From Citrus sinensis (taxonomy: Eukaryota; Streptophyta; Magnoliopsida; Sapindales; Rutaceae), in assembly GCF_022201045.2 (NCBI RefSeq), contig NC_068563.1:28617001-28681000 (forward strand): a stretch of 64,000 nucleotides of DNA, given 5' to 3'. Below, piece by piece: positions 44,553-56,818 of this stretch; the stretch's first letter is position 1, and each line of letters opens with the position of its first letter. Below the pieces are notes generated by a model. That model saw only the letters and a program-made list of their open reading frames with translations, made no database searches and had not been told where the DNA came from. A program made the position numbers and the translations under genes.

Positions 44553-46102
44553 TTCATTATTCACGGCCACAATTGTTTTTAGTTTATTAACTTTTTTTTT
44601 TTTTTTTCATTTTTCATCTTGCACAGCGCAGTTGCAAAAGCTAAGGAATCTGGTGTATTTAAGAACACAACATGTCATAATTTGATAATTTATCTCTTCT
44701 GTTTTTGGTTTGATCGTTTTCATGCAATAATGCCTTAAGACAAACAAAGATTTTCTTTTTGAATCTTTCTTCTGTTTTCAGATTCTTCCTCAATACAAGC
44801 CTAAATGTTCTGATCTTAGCACATCCTTCGTGTAGCTCTGCGACTCTTTATTCGTTTTGAATAGAATGGTCGTTTGTGCAATGTTCAGTTGTCACGAAAT
44901 TGAAGCCACACAACTGGCGGAACCTAAAGGGAGAGAATTTTTTTAAGTGTAATGATTATGTGATATAATTGATAAGCACTCCCACACACCACCTACCGCA
45001 CCTTGATTGTTCTTTAGGTGATGTCAAATGCACCCATTTAGTCCGAAGAGTGGCGATATTATTCCCCTCAACACCCCATTTCTTAATATTTTATCTTTAA
45101 TAACTTGTAACGGTTAAACTCATATGGTGAGAATATGACTTTATTATTATCTTATGACACGCACTTTCTTTTTAAAAATTATAATTTCCTTTTTTTGGTT
45201 GTTGTTGATTCTCCCAAAGACACATGAAGTATTTTGTATACTAGCCTAAAATTTTATAACAGGTTTTCAATCGATAGTGCGAAACGTTGTACTAAACAGT
45301 GCTACATTATAGACGTTTCCCTTCTTAATAATTGTTGCCAAATTCTTATTTCCTTAGTTGTGTTCCAAAAATTTATTGTTCCTCTCATCTCCTCATTAGT
45401 TGATGTGCCCAATAGAGATGACAAAAGATCGATTTGTTTAGTTCGGTTCAATTATGAATTGAACTGAGCAAATTTATTTTTTTAAAAATAATTAAAATTC
45501 AAACTAAATCAAGTTGGTTTAGTTTTCAGTTTAATTCAGTTTGATTTTTTCAATTTTAAATCATGAATTCTTTTCCTTTATATTTTTTCCTTTTTTATTT
45601 TTTTTTATATTTATTTTCTTTTCTAATTTTTATAACCGAAGTGAACTAGATTTTTTGGTGGGTAATGGTTTTTCTAATTTTTATAGTGTTGAAGGAGCGG
45701 ACACCACGAAAATTATTGAGCATTTCTCTTCTAGCTTTAGAGTTTAGAGCATGGCAACTCATTGAATATTGACAATATTAAGTGTTATGTATTACCATTT
45801 GTGTTGCACAACAATCTTTTCAATGAACGAGTTTAAAAATCTTTGTAACCAAGTTGTGAGCATTTGTCAAATATGTAATATTTTGACAAAGGTGAGGTCT
45901 TCTATTTTCACAAATCACAATACATTTTTTTTCATTTTGTTTTACTCAGGAGTCATGAAGAACCACGAGAAATGTGAAACAGTTATGGAATGTCCTAAAA
46001 ATTATTTGAAAGACAAAGAAAGTACAAAACAGAAGAGTGGGAAAAGCACCAAAGCAGCAATTGTGAGATTTTGTGAAGTCTAAAGAAGAAAAAGATGAAA
46101 AA
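44553..46102. other. Intergenic, no gene seen
   Basis: AT-rich. Contains self-complementary aattcggttcaattatgaattgaac-like sequence at about 45437-45545 that suggests an old element, and a short open frame at 45769-46083 without a recognisable domain. Confidence 0.35.
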
Positions 46103-46176
46103 TGGCGTCGCCCGGACTCGAACCGGAGACCTTCAGTGTGTTAGACTGACGTGATAACCAACTACACCACGACACC
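46103..46176 (-). tRNA. tRNA-Val(AAC)
   Basis: On the minus strand, a 74-nt sequence folds as a tRNA. The acceptor stem GGTGTCG pairs with CGACGCC (one G-U pair), the D-arm is TGGTGTAGTTGGTTATCA, the anticodon loop CTAACAC gives AAC, and the T-arm CCGGTTCGAGTCCGG is a perfect stem. The discriminator base is A. A-box and B-box promoter sequences are intact. Compared with the usual plant tRNA-Val(AAC), the acceptor stem carries paired changes that keep it base-paired. Confidence 0.95.
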
Positions 46177-46428
46177 GTTGTTGACTGGCAAACGTATTTC
46201 TTTTTAATTAACCATACGCGATAGATACCGATCTCCCACGAGCCCTCTCTGACCCGGTCCAATTTGTTTCCTCACCCTTTCTTCTCCTATTATCTCAAAA
46301 ACTTTCCTCTGTTCGAGGAAACCCTAAATTTCCTCCTCAGCCTTCCTCTCTTTCTACTTTTCCTCTTAATTTCTCTCTCTCTTATTACGATTTTATCTTT
46401 GATTTTCTATTTTTTGTTATAGTAAAAA
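46177..46428. other. Shared upstream region of tRNA-Val and ALY
   Basis: Pyrimidine-rich 5' UTR of the ALY gene (ctctcttcc-type runs from about 46270). The tRNA gene and ALY are divergently arranged. Confidence 0.4.
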
Positions 46429-48711
46429 ATGTCAAGCGCTTTAGATATGTCTCTTGACGATATCATCAAGAACAACAAAAAGTCTGGATCTGGCAACTTC
46501 CGGGGCCGGGGTCGAGGATCCGGACCCGGCCCTGCTCGTCGCATCCCCAATCGTGGTGCAAACCGTGTGGCGCCGTATACCACCGCCAAAGTAATTAATA
46601 TGAATTTTCAGATTATTGTTTTAGATCTGTCAACTCAGCTAGCTGATTTCGCTTCTAGCTACTTCTACTCGTTTTAAGTCACGTATTTTTGTTCTTTCGT
46701 TAAAATCAGGCGCCGGAGACGACGTGGCAGCACGATATGTTTGCAGATCAGGTGAGTGCTTTCCCGGTACAGCAGGCGGGGCGGGCTTCAGCTATAGAGA
46801 CTGGAACGAAGCTGTACATATCAAATCTGGATTACGGTGTCTCTAATGAAGACATCAAGGTATATAATTATTTCTATATGCTTTTGCTTAATTATTTAAT
46901 CGTCGCACAGAATTAGCCAACTTAAATATACATGAGATTTGTGTAGTTTTTTTTTGTTGGATTTATGTAAACTATTTTATGTGACTTTTATGTTATTCTT
47001 CTGCTGATCTCCAAGTGTTTGCCTCTTGCAAATTGTTCCATGGGTTTTTTACTTTATCTGTTTATATATAAGACTATCGAAATAGAAAAACTTTATAATT
47101 AGACTGGAACTTTGTGATATGGTTGAGTTTTTGTATGGTTAATGATGCATGCTTCTTCCCAATAACTGTATTTGAGTTGTGTTTTGTATTTTTTGTTTTT
47201 AATTTGTTGTCAATTTGGTTGACAATAGATTCTATGTTTCAAGTGTTAATTCTATAGTTTTCTCTTTTGTTTGGATGAAGAGGGATAGTGAAATTCCCAG
47301 CTTTTGTATCTTGTTGATTATATTTCTAATGTGATATTGTTTTTATGCAGGAACTGTTTTCTGAAGTTGGTGACTTGAAGCGGTACTCAATCCATTATGA
47401 TAGAAGTGGGAGATCAAAGGTATCTAATTGAGTTTGGCATAAACTGGTCCTTCTGATGAATTTTTGTGTCCCACTAGTTTAGAAACCAAAAACTCTTTTT
47501 CTTAGGGAACGGCAGAGGTTGTCTATTCACGACGAGCAGATGCTGTGGCTGCAGTCAAGAGATACAACACTGTGCAGCTTGATGGGAAGCCGATGAAAAT
47601 TGAGATTGTGGGAACAAACATTGCAACCCGTACTGCAGCTCCAGCTGCTAATGTCAACTTTGGAAATTCAAATGGTGTTCCTAGAGGGTATGCCTTACTT
47701 TTATTTTATGCTTTTTATTTGAATTCCATGGAATTCTCGATTTGCGCTTATGTGTGAAATTTTGCGTTTTGACGTGTTATTTTTTTCCCCCTTGTGTTGA
47801 ATTATTTTATTTATGGATTTTTTAAAAAATTAAATTTTGCAGTATCATCTGAGCTGTATGATTTGTGCTGTTCTTGACTTGTGAGTTGATCATAATTGTT
47901 AGTGGTTAAAATTATATTTGCGACTTTTAATTTCATCGACGAGCCCTTCCATTGGAATCCGGACGTTGGATTTCATGTTGTAACTGCATAAAATTCTCCT
48001 TTATGATGGCTCTTTTGCTCTGAGTTGAATATGTTCGTTTAGAATGAACAAAGTTGTTTGCTATGTGTATGGCGAATTTTGGTTTAACTGCAGCTATGCT
48101 CCCTGCTGGACTTGGCAGTGCCTTCCAGCCCCCTCCCGAAATTTTGGCTACCAATATACCAGCTCATTTTCTTTATTAAAACACATTAATGATCTTATTC
48201 AGATGGTTTTTTCCCTGAAGGAAGTTTATGGTGATTGATGCATGTGCTTTCATTTAGTATACTTGTCATTGCACTTTGCACACAATCAGATTAATAGATA
48301 AGAGATATAGTCAAAGAGATCCAGTTTGGGATGTTAGTTGCAGTCGTTTAGCTGTACTACTACTATATGGGTTGGATTTGGCACTGCACATGCCCGTGGT
48401 TCCTTTAGACATTTTTTGATAGATCTATTCTAGGTCAGAGTATTCTTACGGTGGGGATTGTTTTTCCTTTTGCATTTCTGATCTTTTAGTTAGGCTTTTT
48501 GATTGGTTACTATTGATGGTAATTTTGCAGTGGACAAGGAAGAGGTGGTGCATTCAGAAGGCTTCGTGGAGGTGGGGGTGGCGGCGGCCGTGGATTTGGA
48601 AGAGGTCGTGGACGTGGAAGAGAACGTAATGAGAAGATATCTGCTGAAGATCTTGATGCTGATTTGGACAAGTATTATTCAGAAGCATCAGAGGCAATGC
48701 AGACAAATTGA
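46429..48711 (+). CDS. ALY: ALY/REF mRNA export factor, THO complex subunit 4 (five exons, 247 aa)
   Basis: Exons 46429-46590, 46710-46859, 47351-47419, 47506-47687 and 48531-48711 join in frame to 247 residues. ALY/REF links splicing and the THO/TREX complex to mRNA export through the helicase UAP56. Visible parts: an N-terminal UAP56-binding motif (LDMSLDDIIKNNKK), an Arg/Gly-rich segment (FRGRGRGSGPGPARRIP), a central RRM at about residues 90-165 (RNP2 LYISNL; RNP1-like position GTAEVVYS, degenerate as in all ALY proteins), a second RGG region (GRGFGRGRGRGRER), and the C-terminal motif ISAEDLDADLDKYYSEA, which repeats the helicase-binding function. The length is close to the Arabidopsis ALY1/2 family. 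Acts in the nucleus. Which paralogue it is cannot be decided here. Confidence 0.93.
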
Positions 48712-50107
48712 AGGCATTTATTGTGTTAATTGCTTAGAGCTACATCTTTCTTCTATGACTAATTTGTGCTTGATGAGCAACGACGTCAAATACTTTTGTT
48801 TGTCATTTTACGAAAATCCCTGTTTAGAGAACGAAGGAAACGCTAGTAGGGAGAGCTATATATCTCGGTTTGTGGAGTTTGGGCTATTGTTGTCTATTGT
48901 TCCTTTTACTTCGGTTTGAAATTTGGGTTAATGGACAGTTGTGAGAATGTATTCTACACTCACGCTATCGTTAGCTTCGTTAATCTTTTCTGATATATTC
49001 CACAAGCTCGGGTCTAGAAGATGGAACTTGTGTATTGCTTTCTCATTCAGTAAGAAAGTGTGGCTGCAAGTTATTAGCGGATCGATCCTTAACAGATTCT
49101 CCCACAGCTGCGATGTCTGTGGATTGCGTTGGCATCTAAGGCAAGGGAGACTTCAATCTAGGTAGATCTCTATAATTTAACTTTAGCTGTGGATTAAATT
49201 TTACTGGTAAGAGTTGTCTCTCCTGTTGATTGTACTGTTGATTTTATTGGTGATGCATTTCTCTTATTGAGTTGTTTCTATTTCCTGTACAGCTAGTTGG
49301 AATATCTGTTGATGTTGCATTGGTCCAACCAGTTGATGCATTGGTGGGATACTTGAATGAATTAACCTTTTGATGTAGTTAGGAGTATTTTCTTGGAGAT
49401 TGTTTTTGAGTAAAAATGTTTCTAGGAGTTAGTTCAACATCTTTGAACCGCTTTTCATGGGCTTCAGTTTTTTAAAGTCTGTGGAATGAATTCCTCTGTT
49501 TGCTTGCATGGTTGGAGGCCTGGCATTATCTGTTATGTACACTTCACAAGTGCATTTGGGTGGCTGCTTCTTTTCATGCATTTACCCTGAGATGAGCTGA
49601 CAATTCCTGTTACTTTTTTGCTCCATACTCCATTTCTACTATGCAATTCATTCTGTAATGATGGTTAATTCATTTTTAAGCCTTCCAGCAGTTTTAAGTG
49701 CACCGATCGACTTGAGAGGTTGGAACTTATGCTCGTGCTGATTAATGAGTGATAAGTGGTGCTAGAGAACACACATCAGCAATATTCTTTGATTTTCTTC
49801 TGTTGCAATCTGACTGCTGCTAGACGTTGCTCTTGTCACCGAATAAATTCATCTATCTCATGATTGCTTTGAATATTTTTTTCTTCCACCGAGTCTCGTT
49901 GTGGTTTGGCACGCATGTAATAGATTGTTGTGCGTGTTCCATTTCACTTTTCGAGCTCCCCCAATAGTGACTTGGATTGGTCGTTGAAAGATTGTAGCTT
50001 GGATCATGAGATTTGCCAATTTTAGAAATATTTTAATTTTGGTGTAGTCAACCGGTGTGCCTTTGAGATGCATACACTAATTCCTGTGAACTATTGATTA
50101 GTTTTTC
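48712..50107. other. ALY 3' UTR and intergenic
   Basis: No coding exon seen. The short frames present lack recognisable domains. Confidence 0.35.
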
Positions 50108-50429
50108 GCTTCTGCTCAACAAGAAAAGTGATATTGTCATCCATTCTTATGTGATTTAATGAGAGAACGTCGTTTGGGTGTAAATAGGACTCTTACGCGG
50201 CCAACATTTTGTTGGTCTACTTTTTATCTTGTAAGGCTGGTTATTAGTTGGAAGCTTTGAACAATTAATGTTTTGTGCTTCTATTCAACAAGAAAAGTTG
50301 ATATTGTCATCCATTCTTGTGCCGCTTAATGAGAGAATGACGTGTCGGTGTAAATATTATTCTTACACGGTCAAAATCTTGTTGGTCTGCTTTTTATTTT
50401 GTAAGGCTGGTCATTAGTTGGAAACTTGC
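50108..50429. repeat. Two-copy direct repeat, about 169-bp period
   Basis: 50108-50259 and 50277-50429 share gatattgtcatccattctt, aatgagagaa, gtgtaaata, ttgttggtct and gtaaggctgg in the same order, with roughly 85% identity by eye. Confidence 0.85.
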
Positions 50430-50478
50430 TTCTATTACATTGCATGATGGTGAACAGATACAGAGCACTGAATAAAGG

Positions 50479-50765
50479 TAGCGTTTATTTATTCAGTAGC
50501 GTTTATTTTCGGGAATGGATTGGGAATGTTGAGTGGAAATTTTGAGATTGGGAGTGTGGAGTAAGAGTAAGAATAAAAGTTGTTTACTTATACTAGAGTG
50601 GGAATGTAGAATAGTAATTAGTACTTCATTTATGATAAATAGTAACACTAGAGGGAAGTGTTAAAAAAAGAACAGTTCCACTCAACCTACACTTCAAAAG
50701 TCGGTGAGGTCCATAGAGTGAAATTCTAACATCCATTCTTAAATAAGTATGTAAACATTAAACAT
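50479..50765. mobile_element. Degraded relative of the 38335-39237 element
   Basis: Starts with GGTAGCGTTTATTTATT and an internal second agcgtttattttcgggaatg, then gggagtgtggag and a gttgtttacttatac block like the left end of the larger element. The right end has gtatgtaaacatt. It is much shorter and has no clear target duplication. Confidence 0.55.
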
Positions 50766-51484
50766 TAGAGGGGGAGTATTCTACAATCAGACACACTGCT
50801 GAAGCAGTCTGTTTGGTACGCGTCCGTATTGTTTGCATTCGTTTTAACTTAGCTTTTGGGCCGACGCCGGATGGCCGTGTTGTGTACGCCTTCTATGTTT
50901 AGGATTTTAATTGCGTCCGTTTCTTGTCTTTCCCCGTGCCGTTATTCAGCGATCATCGCCATCGTTGGGTAGTTGTCTCTTTTAAGATTTCTATTGTCTC
51001 TGCGCGAGATGACACGAGGTAGATGTGAACTAAGGCGTCCAAAGTGATTTTATTCCGCGGTATCTACAGAAAAATCGTTAGATAATACATGTTGGCGAAG
51101 AAATACTGTCGTCGCCCATACTTCATCACTCATTAATTCATCATTAGTTGGAGTAAATATTGGTAGATGTTCGCAAAGGATTACTTTGATATAATATTAA
51201 TAAAATAGTAATTTGGAACTTTGTTGTTGTATTTCAGAAAAATAGGATAATCCTAAGCGAGAAGCTCATATGGAATGATAGAAACTGTCATTCCATCCAT
51301 GTATACTTAAAACGGAAAGACCATCACCATGCTAATGATAACTCTATGACGCAACTTAGTACAAATGAACATACAGCACACATTAAATTAATCTGTAATC
51401 TCCAAAACAATCTAATAAGCAATCAGGTGGTTTGCCGCTTTAGAACTTGCAAGAACCTTGACCATTCATTTTAGTATCAGCATT

Positions 51485-54400
51485 TTAAGAATTCTTTTCC
51501 GCTCTCACTTTCTCCCAGCTGGAAAAGACCACCCTCAACAAGGTATGCAATACTGCTTTAAGCCAAGACATTATGAAGTTCCAACACGAAGAAGGCCAGC
51601 ACCACGGATATAGAAGTCGAAAAAACAGACTTATAACATGCCGTGGGTATTGCCCAACCTGTTCCATAACAATAATGTCACAACACAGAGATTCAAAACC
51701 ATTACAATTATAACAATAATCAAAAAAAAAAAAAAGAGAGAACAACTTACAGGAAAAAGAAAATCCAAAGCATCCCAGGCTGCATGACGAACAGCTCTAG
51801 TGGGATACATTGGACCACCGGGAGAAGTAAAGCTATACAAGCACGTCTTCAACCTTGTACTTGTCGTCATTCTCAGTTCCATCCCTGCATAAACCAATCG
51901 GCTAACGTTTGTCAGATATAGGAAAAATTTATCCTCATAAGGGATGAAATAGTAATACCTTGGAGAACTTTAATTTGTGAAAGATAATGCAAGAGAACTG
52001 GTTCCACCTTCAATTTTTGAAGCTGAAAATGAGATTTATAGTACCGTGTGAGTATAGTCACACTGACTAAAGAAACTTAAAAATAAAAAATAAAAATAAA
52101 AAACTAAAATAGAAACCATTGAACATAAAGGACTTGTTCCTACTACAAATTTGGTGAAGAACAAGTTATCAGCTCTACCTGATCTGCCACCTCAATAACA
52201 AAGAAGTCAGCTGAACCACCAACCAAAAAGGCATTTGGAAAAACAGGAAACTGCTTCAAGAAGCTTTCAAGTTTATCAACTGCAAGGAACACATGTACTT
52301 TTAAAAACATGCAAGGTCTCATTCAAGGGAAAAGTTCAAATGATGGTAACATCTACCTGAGTTGTAAAAGAATATGAACCTTGAAAGTACAAGAAATAGA
52401 TCTCTTTGGACCTGAAGATTACCAAAGAAACATGCAAGGAACTAGAATATAATAGTCCATCCAAATCAATAACAGCATTTAAAATTGAGACGGACAGTAT
52501 CAATGGCTCACCTGCACAGGAATTTTATTTAATCGTGCAGGTTCCAATGCAACTTCCTCAAGAAGGTACTGTATCCAATTCAAAGGACAGATATCGAACA
52601 GAAAAGAAAAAAGAAGAAAAATCATTAGTAATAAATATTCCAGGAGACTTTTTTTTTTAATAGCTAAATATCAATTATTCTTGAAAGCTCTTACCCGAAA
52701 GAGGGACTGGAAGTGCCTTGAGTTTGTCTGGATGTCGATCCTGCATGATTAGACAATGATTGTCAACAGAAAACCACTACATTATTAATGAAGTTTCTTC
52801 CGACATAAGGTTATACTGTCAGGCTACACACACATAAATACATGTCAAAACACTATCCACCCCTTCTTTCTTTCACACTCTCTCTCACACACACACGCAC
52901 GCTACCACTTCAATTTACTTCAAACCTCCCTAGCCAGAACTAATCATGACAACCAAATAAAGTTAGGTATCATTTACCTCTATCAGACCAATAAACACTC
53001 ATAGGACAGTTTTAACACATGCAGATTGTTTAAAACCCGAAGAAACACAAGCAACAGCTTGTACACCTAAAAGCTAGCCTCATAGAAAACAGACTAATCT
53101 CACTAAAGAAAAAGAATTACAGTACCACCATTACATTGGAATTCAATCAATGATTTGTAGCAAGTAGAAGGGCATTTAGCAGGCAGCAAAACTATAAAGA
53201 AAAACACAGCAGAAGAAGCTAAGCAAAATGGGTTGCTTGCAAACATTCAAGAAAAATGTCAAATGATATAATATATTAAAACTACATGTCGCCAGCAATT
53301 AAATTCTAGTTTCTAGCATTCAACTGCTCCAACACTAGCTCTCACACGGAATGATTTCCATAAAGCATGCATTCGCTACTGAGCATAGAGGCACAGGGCA
53401 AAGTAGACAGTGAAATCTAAGCAAATTTGAAATCTCACATGATAAAAGAGAACTTAAGCTTAATTATTCTTATGTTAAGCTTAATTATTCTTATGTTTCT
53501 GATAGGATGACCACCAGAAAGCATCAATCATGCAAAAATGGTTAGCAGTAACACAGGACTGAGCATCCAGAGCTATCAGGGCCAACTCAACACATAAGCA
53601 CTCAAGGACTATCAAAATTTATGTAATTTAACATTCGTACCAAAAAACATTGGTAGCACCTTGAACAAGAGCAGACGAGTAACGAAGGAGAACTTCGTCA
53701 TTGTTGAGTTGAACTTCAAATATCTGTAAAAGAGAGAAAAATATTTACATATGGACACCATGATATGCAAAGAAAATATAGTATCACCTCTCTACAGTCT
53801 TTGTTATTCAAAAACAGATTTGTTTCATTTCTAAAATGTATTGCAGGCAAAGCAATCCCTCGGATAAGAGGTATAGGTAATTCAGCAGAAAATATAGTAA
53901 ACAACTCAACTACCGCATAGCAACAAAGTGCATTTCAAATGCAATTAAACCTGTTAACCAAGGTTTAGCTGATTTTAAAGTTCCATTTCCATAGGCAGTA
54001 AGGACAGAAAAGATGTGGTAAGCTTTCATTCTATTGAAAATCCTGAAAGATTAACAGTCACACTTTTGGAAAAAAAAAAAAAAAAAACCTTTTCAAGGGA
54101 AAAATTACCGCTACATTCACACAAGCTCACATACCCATTTATGGAACAAGAGGGCGAAAATATGAGACACAAATAACTGGCTCCAGAGCTGGACAATCAA
54201 ATCAAGAATACGTTGTCCACTCTCAGGAATCCGAACATAATGATCGGCAAGCACATCATAGAAACACAGTCGACTGTCAATGCCATCCTCTGCAGGACAA
54301 ATTCCACCTTCTTCCCCGCTGAGAATTATATCTGTTTTCAATTTCAATGCAAAATATAAGAATCCTAAACTCACAGTACATGGCAGGTGAACCTCAATTG

Positions 54401-54980
54401 CCTCAGAATTGCAGGACTCTGCTTGTGCGTGTATCAAAGATGCATGTGCGTGTATGGTCACAAAGTTTGCACTTGTGTGGTGCAATAACAAAAAAAAGTA
54501 GTTTTAAAGCAATTTAATTCTCACGTGTGTATCATTCCCCACCCATTAAATCTATTTTTCCATGTCCTTATTAAATTATGGAGTAACGCCATTTTCAGGC
54601 CATCAGCCTCGAATCACATGAATCCTATCGCTAGCACAGATGCTTGTCAAATTCCTACATGCATAACAGGAAAGATACTTATAAACTTCTTAATTTAATA
54701 AATAGAAAACAGTAATTACTACCGGCCTGTCTTCATCGATTCACATGTCTGATTTCAGCATAAAAAATAGAAAAATAAACAAATTTTATTTTTTTGCGCG
54801 CGTGGCAACCTCGACTCACCTCTTGCTCGATCATCAACTTCTAAAGCTATATCAGCAAACAACTCTTGCAACAGGTTCCGTCTTTGCGAAGGAGAAGCTA
54901 AAGCCTGCAATACGGCGTCATTTTGTCAGCAATTTTAATAGAATCGGCATGACTCGAATTTCCAATCTCAATCTTCATTT

Positions 54981-55011
<31 letters not shown>

Positions 55012-55201
55012 TATTTTTATCAACGAGGCACTTGCTTAATTTCAACTAAACAAGGCATTTTCTTAGGGAACAAACAGACAGTCACGTGGATTTCAAAACA
55101 GAAATCGAGCGAACCCGCTGGAGTTTCTTTTCGATTTCTTGAGTGAGAGCGTTCAGATAAGCCGAGCCTCGATGCGTTGAACTTGAGGATGCTTCTGACA
55201 T
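51485..55201 (-). CDS. Conserved plant protein of unknown function (11 exons, 360 aa)
   Basis: Minus-strand exons 55115-55201, 54820-54904, 54135-54331, 53641-53723, 52695-52740, 52512-52568, 52357-52411, 52179-52279, 51959-52022, 51751-51884 and 51485-51658 all splice in frame, giving 360 residues. I recall close homologues in other plants but no assigned function. It begins MSEASSSSTHRGSAYLNALT with a short helical region (QEIEKKLQRALASPSQRRNL). The centre is rich in amphipathic helices, with FYDVLADHYVRIPESGQ and ILDLIVQLWSQLFVSHIFAL. The C-terminal region is aromatic and hydrophobic (YPRHVISLFFRLLYPWCWPS and SSCWNFIMSWLKAVLHTLLR), which could be membrane-associated. No catalytic motif is visible. 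A short Ser-rich N-terminus precedes the first conserved helix; no targeting signal is clear. The internal frame consistency over ten introns makes it a real gene. Confidence 0.85.
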
Positions 55202-56818
55202 TTCGCGAGAAATTCAATCTCATTTGACGAGGCACGCAAATCAAATCAAATTAAATCTTATTGTTTTCTCTGAATATTCAATCATCTATCGATGTAATTA
55301 ATAAACAAAACATATCAAATCTGCGCTAGATTTTTGCTTTAAAAAGCGTTTTGGTATTTTACCGACAGTAAAAAACTTTCACAGTGATTGTGCTGTCTAA
55401 TCAATTAACAAGAAATGGAAGGAGGAGTTGTTGATCTGGCTTGGCAGGGAAGCAACACCTGGTAATTGTGTCTGGGAAGCAAAGCAAACTACCTGTGCTG
55501 CGTTCGTCTCTTTTACTCACACGTGTTGTTTGTAATGGATGAGTTTTCGTTTTCGGTTTCGGTTTTTACTTGCACCTGGTGATTGTGTTTGCGTTTGGAC
55601 TTCAATCTGATGCGTGGCGTGGGCTCGGGCATGGCTGTGGTTGTCAGTGTGGGTCCGAGTGGAAGGTCCACCTGCGATCACTCCTTTCCACGTTTTTGGT
55701 GGCAGTTGAGGCAGCAATTGTCAAAATTAAAATTAAATAATATTTATTGATTTTGATTTTTGAATTTCTCCTACAAAAAGACCGCAGTCTACCAACATAT
55801 TAAAAAAAAAAAAAAAAAATTCCGAGCCTCGCTTAGATAACATCCGTAAGCTTTTGCGTGCTAAATAATTTCCGTCTAATTTTTTCAACCTACACTGACA
55901 ATCACAGCCTAACTTTTATGTATAGTAATCTAGAAGATTACATTTTATAAAAGACAGTTTAATCATATCGAGCATAACCTGCTTTCTTATCATTGGTATT
56001 ACTTAAACATATTAATTAAAGTCTCTCTCAACTCAAAATAATGAATTAAATTCTTAACTTTTAAATCGACAAACAGAAAATTTAAGCAACCCTTTAAGTT
56101 AATCTTTTAAGGGAGCCAATCCTTTAATTGAATATACAATTTTTATTTAAATCAAATATGACATAATTAAATGGCGTTCGTAGTGATCAATGGTATGTTT
56201 TCAACATCCATATTTTGGGCTTTACACGTTCAGAAATAATTTTAAGATGATGTAAAACGTAAGCAAAGACTGAAAATTTGGATGAAGTGATATTCAGATT
56301 TCAAATTTAAAATGCCATTTTTCATTCAAGAAAATCCTTTGGGTTCAAAATCTATACCTTCGTTTGATAAACCCTAAATGCACTTTCAGCATATTCTCTT
56401 CTAGCAATGAACAAGTGACACCAATCTACAATACCCATTAGGATTTCCAGCAGGATCATGGAACTAATTTCCTCGCAACCCGAACACTACCCAACTAGAG
56501 AAAATAAAGAGACCAGTACGAGTTACATGATTTACATCAGAATACAAATGGAGATTCATCAATCTTACAGCTTGCTCTACAATGCCATTAAGGCAATAAC
56601 TACTCGGAAAAAAAATTGGGCTGAAGATGTATATCTTAAAAGTGATACGAGCAGACAAGCTTATAAATGTAGCCGCAATGGCAAATCATTACAACATACA
56701 AACTAGTCACAGGTCATTAGAGCTAAAAATGCAGGGGAAGATAAAAAGCATCAGGTCGGAAGTACTATGGTCACCAGCCCAAAAGAAATTTGGCCGGATA
56801 GAAAGAATAAAAATCAAC
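55202..56818. other. Intergenic between the 360-aa gene and the ACT-repeat gene
   Basis: No coding exon seen. Contains the upstream region of the 360-aa gene (about 55202-55700) and the 3' UTR of the ACT-repeat gene at the right end. Confidence 0.38.

Noticed and set aside
48503..48919. 138-codon frame overlapping the last ALY exon
   Set aside because: Wrong frame across the RGG-coding exon and 3' UTR; the spliced ALY frame explains the sequence.
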